A DNA stretch of 25,167 nt from Ignavibacteria bacterium (GTDB taxonomy: Bacteria > Bacteroidota > Ignavibacteria > UBA10030 > UBA6906): positions 1 to 25,167 of the forward strand of contig JAOUDE010000004.1 of assembly GCA_029859455.1 (NCBI GenBank). Reading direction: 5' to 3'. The notes beneath the pieces were generated by a model that was not told where the DNA came from, did no database searches, and saw nothing but the letters and a program-made list of their open reading frames with translations. The position numbers were made by a program, and so were the translations under genes. Shown in pieces: positions 23,277 to 25,167 of this stretch (position 1 is its first letter; each line of letters opens with the position of its first letter).

Positions 23277-23903
23277 ATGAATGCAAAGAAGATTCAGGCC
23301 GTCGTGTTCGATTACGGCAACGTGATCGCCCGATTCGATGTCAGCCGCTACCTGAAGGCGATCGCGCCCCGTTCTGCGTTGTCCGTCGGCGGCATCCTGC
23401 AGGAACTCGAGCGATCACACGATCTGTTTGTCCGCTATGAAACCGGCCGGGTAACGTCGGGGGAGTTTTTCAGAATGATGATTGACCGGTGCAGGCTGAC
23501 GATGACACAGGATCAGTTCGTCGAGGCGTATACCAGTATCTTCGAGCCGGTCAACGAAACACATACTCTGATTCGGAACCTCCACGGAAGATACCGCCTT
23601 GCCCTTCTTTCCAACACATCTGAATGGCATTATCAGTGGGAGATCGCGAAAAGCCCGGTCTTCTCCCTGTTTGAGCAGGTCACCCTTTCACATGAGGTTC
23701 AGGCGAGGAAACCGTCACCGCTGATCTATCAGGATGTACTGAAAAAGCTGAACCTTCCGCCGTCCGCCTGCGTGTATATCGACGACATTGCCGAGTTCGC
23801 GGAGGCTGCGACCGGGCTCGGTATGACCGGTATACACTACACAACGTCGGAACGTCTTCTTCAATCAATTGAGGAAGCGGGGGTTCGCACTTCCCCGTCG
23901 TAA
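23277..23903 (+). CDS. HAD-superfamily phosphatase (YihX-like)
   Basis: A haloacid dehalogenase-like hydrolase of 208 residues. The nucleophile Asp12 lies in VVFDYGNVI, the DxGN form seen in YihX-like sugar-phosphate phosphatases, so the missing second Asp is family-typical. Motif II is LLSNTSEW (Ser112), Lys145 in ARKPSP is motif III, and Asp169/Asp170 in YIDDI form motif IV. A helical cap separates motifs I and II (about 22-100), marking subfamily IA. Probable role: dephosphorylation of a small phosphosugar in the cytoplasm; YihX acts on alpha-glucose-1-phosphate, but specificity cannot be read here. It begins 3 nt after the murB stop and is followed by a 101-nt gap before priA. Confidence 0.88.
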   Translation: MNAKKIQAVVFDYGNVIARFDVSRYLKAIAPRSALSVGGILQELERSHDLFVRYETGRVTSGEFFRMMIDRCRLTMTQDQFVEAYTSIFEPVNETHTLIRNLHGRYRLALLSNTSEWHYQWEIAKSPVFSLFEQVTLSHEVQARKPSPLIYQDVLKKLNLPPSACVYIDDIAEFAEAATGLGMTGIHYTTSERLLQSIEEAGVRTSPS

Positions 23904-23925
23904 CCCCGCCGGAGTTGTTTCACGG

Positions 23926-23970
23926 GGCATGCCGGGCTCAGGCATCCGGCTTCATTTCATACGGCATGCC
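23926..23970. repeat. Inverted repeat between the HAD gene and priA
   Basis: GGCATGCCG (23926-23934) and CGGCATGCC (23962-23970) are perfect inverted copies of 9 bp around a 27-nt loop, and a smaller GCCGG/CCGGC hairpin lies partly inside. There is no T-run right after it, so it is not a clean terminator. It could be an attenuator, a leaky terminator or a protein-binding site ahead of priA. Confidence 0.4.
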
Positions 23971-24004
23971 TTGCCGTTCAGCCCTCTTTTCTGGATATTC
24001 CACA

Positions 24005-25167
24005 ATGAATCGCTACGCGGGTGTTGTCCTCCCTCTTGGTGTGGACAAAGTGTTTACCTACCTCATTCCCCCTGAGCTGGAAGAATTCGCCGTGGCCGGC
24101 GTGCGGGTTGTCGTTCCGTTCGGGCGAAAGATCGCGACAGGGATGATCGTGGATTTGCCCTCTTCCTCGGACGTCCCGGGGTTGAAGCCGATCAGAGATG
24201 TGATCGACCCGGCTCCGGTTCTCCGCGGTGAGCTTCCTGCGCTCTGCCGCTGGATAGCGGATTACTATCTTGCCCCTCTTGGAGAAGTGGTCAAGACCGC
24301 TCTGCCCCAGGGATTTTCTCCTGCGAGCACCCGTTATGCGCGATCCGCTTCACCACTTGAAACAACGTCGCTTACTCCGTCCCGAAAGAAGCTTCTGGAC
24401 ATTCTTCTGTCAGCCGGGCCGACGCCGGTGCGTGAACTGGGCCGCAGGAGCGGGATCCGGAGCGTCAATGCGGTATTGAACGATCTGGAGCGAACCGGTC
24501 ACGTCGTCCTTGAAGAATCCTTCCGTCAACCGCGGAAACACTCCCGCCCGAAAAACTTTGTCATGGTGGACCGGATCGACCGGAAATCCCTCACCGCCGC
24601 CATCCAGGTTCTCTCTTCCCGCGCCCGGAAAGCCCGTGCTCTCCTCGAAACAGTGCAACGTCTGTATGACTCCGGTACCAACATTATCACCACTGCAGAT
24701 CTGGTGAAACAATCGGGAAGCTCCACATCGATTCTCCGCCGGTACCGTGAGAGCGGGCTCCTGCCGATCGAGCAGCGTGATATCGGTTTTGCCCAGAACC
24801 TCGGGACCGAAGAGCAGACGCGAACGATTAAGCTTAATTCAGCGCAACGGTCGGTGCTCGAGGCGGTGACCGAAGCGATGACGGATGCGCGTCAGCAGAC
24901 GTTTCTTCTTCATGGTGTAACCGGCAGCGGGAAGACACAGGTCTATATCGAGGCGATCCGGTCGTGCCTCGCCCTCGGCAAGGGTGCCATTGTCCTGGTT
25001 CCCGAGATCTCGCTCACGCCGCAGATTGTCCGACGCTTCAACTCACATTTCCCCGGTTCCGTTGCCGTCCTCCACAGCAGGCTCTCGCCCGCTGAGCGTT
25101 TCGACGTCTGGAAGAGGACGCTCTCTTCGGAATACCGTGTTGTCATCGGACCGCGCTGCCCTCTTCG
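24005..25167 (+). CDS. priA: Primosomal protein N' / replication restart helicase (partial, cut by window end)
   Basis: PriA is the 3'-5' helicase that reloads the replisome at stalled forks. About 387 of an expected 730-840 residues are visible. The N-terminal 3'-DNA-binding domain (YAGVVLPLGVDKVFTY, then VRVVVPFGRKIATGMIVD) and the winged-helix region lead to the helicase core with LHGVTGSGKTQVY (Walker A, 304-311), LVPEISLTPQIVRRF and VLHSRLSPAERFDVW. The start ATG at 24005 yields the canonical N-terminus; it has no clear ribosome site. The final visible codons read VVIGPRCPL where VV(V/I)GxRSALF is expected, which may be a base-calling problem at the edge (see findings). It is 101 nt behind the HAD gene and separated by an inverted repeat. 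Confidence 0.95.
   Translation, partial: MNRYAGVVLPLGVDKVFTYLIPPELEEFAVAGVRVVVPFGRKIATGMIVDLPSSSDVPGLKPIRDVIDPAPVLRGELPALCRWIADYYLAPLGEVVKTALPQGFSPASTRYARSASPLETTSLTPSRKKLLDILLSAGPTPVRELGRRSGIRSVNAVLNDLERTGHVVLEESFRQPRKHSRPKNFVMVDRIDRKSLTAAIQVLSSRARKARALLETVQRLYDSGTNIITTADLVKQSGSSTSILRRYRESGLLPIEQRDIGFAQNLGTEEQTRTIKLNSAQRSVLEAVTEAMTDARQQTFLLHGVTGSGKTQVYIEAIRSCLALGKGAIVLVPEISLTPQIVRRFNSHFPGSVAVLHSRLSPAERFDVWKRTLSSEYRVVIGPRCPL

Noticed and set aside
23307..23330. HAD protein without the second Asp of motif I
   Set aside because: DxGN is the normal form in YihX-like members, and the nucleophile and later motifs are intact.
1..25167. CRISPR arrays, tRNA/rRNA genes, insertion sequences, toxin-antitoxin or defence genes
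   Set aside because: No regularly spaced repeats, cloverleaf-like sequences, transposase motifs or known defence domains were seen on either strand.

Overview
The window reads as chromosomal DNA of a Gram-negative bacterium of the FCB (Fibrobacteres-Chlorobi-Bacteroidetes) superphylum, most likely one of its GC-rich lineages (Ignavibacteria/Kryptonia/KSB1-type candidate phyla) rather than a classical Bacteroidetes. The evidence is: two large secreted proteins ending in a type IX secretion (T9SS) type A sorting domain with the NYPNPFNP signature; a WaaA (Kdo transferase) carrying the HSSSMGE and SFFSPSG motifs that I associate with Bacteroidetes/Chlorobi; a PafA-type alkaline phosphatase; and a good match to the Bacteroidetes promoter (TTG-N21-TAnnTTTG) upstream of one secreted protein. 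No exact species can be named. Genes are tightly packed, with many ATGA or TGATG stop/start overlaps. No tRNA, rRNA, CRISPR, IS element or prophage was seen.

Layout. (1) 1-3767, minus strand: a biosynthetic run hisA(-like) > purE > PfkB-type sugar kinase > dapB > dapA (truncated by the window start). It links lysine/diaminopimelate synthesis with purine and histidine-type steps. (2) 3945-5576, plus: an exported PafA-like alkaline phosphatase, convergent with (3) 5568-9099, minus: a three-gene unit of magnesium-chelatase-like AAA+ ATPase > VWA (MIDAS) protein > small membrane-anchored protein of unknown function. (4) 9236-12759, plus: GT9 glycosyltransferase > waaA > larC, lipopolysaccharide core synthesis coupled to a nickel-pincer cofactor gene. 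(5) 12807-15586, plus: a small exported protein and a matrixin-like T9SS metalloprotease, closed by a strong terminator at 15602. (6) 15882-18776, plus: a 964-residue T9SS-exported beta-rich protein with its own promoter and terminator. (7) 18935 to the end, plus: a long compact operon of SDR oxidoreductase > degenerate aldo/keto reductase > 89-residue orphan > VOC/glyoxalase protein > membrane-anchored alpha/beta hydrolase > murB > HAD phosphatase > priA (truncated by the window end).

Most of the window is housekeeping metabolism and envelope biogenesis. The parts that could hide undescribed biology are the AAA+/VWA/membrane triad, the matrixin with its small exported partner, a HisA homologue whose usual catalytic Asp is Glu, and an aldo/keto reductase that appears to have lost Tyr and His of its catalytic tetrad, sitting next to an unrecognised 89-residue protein. 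I did not find convincing evidence for a wholly new defence or mobile system.
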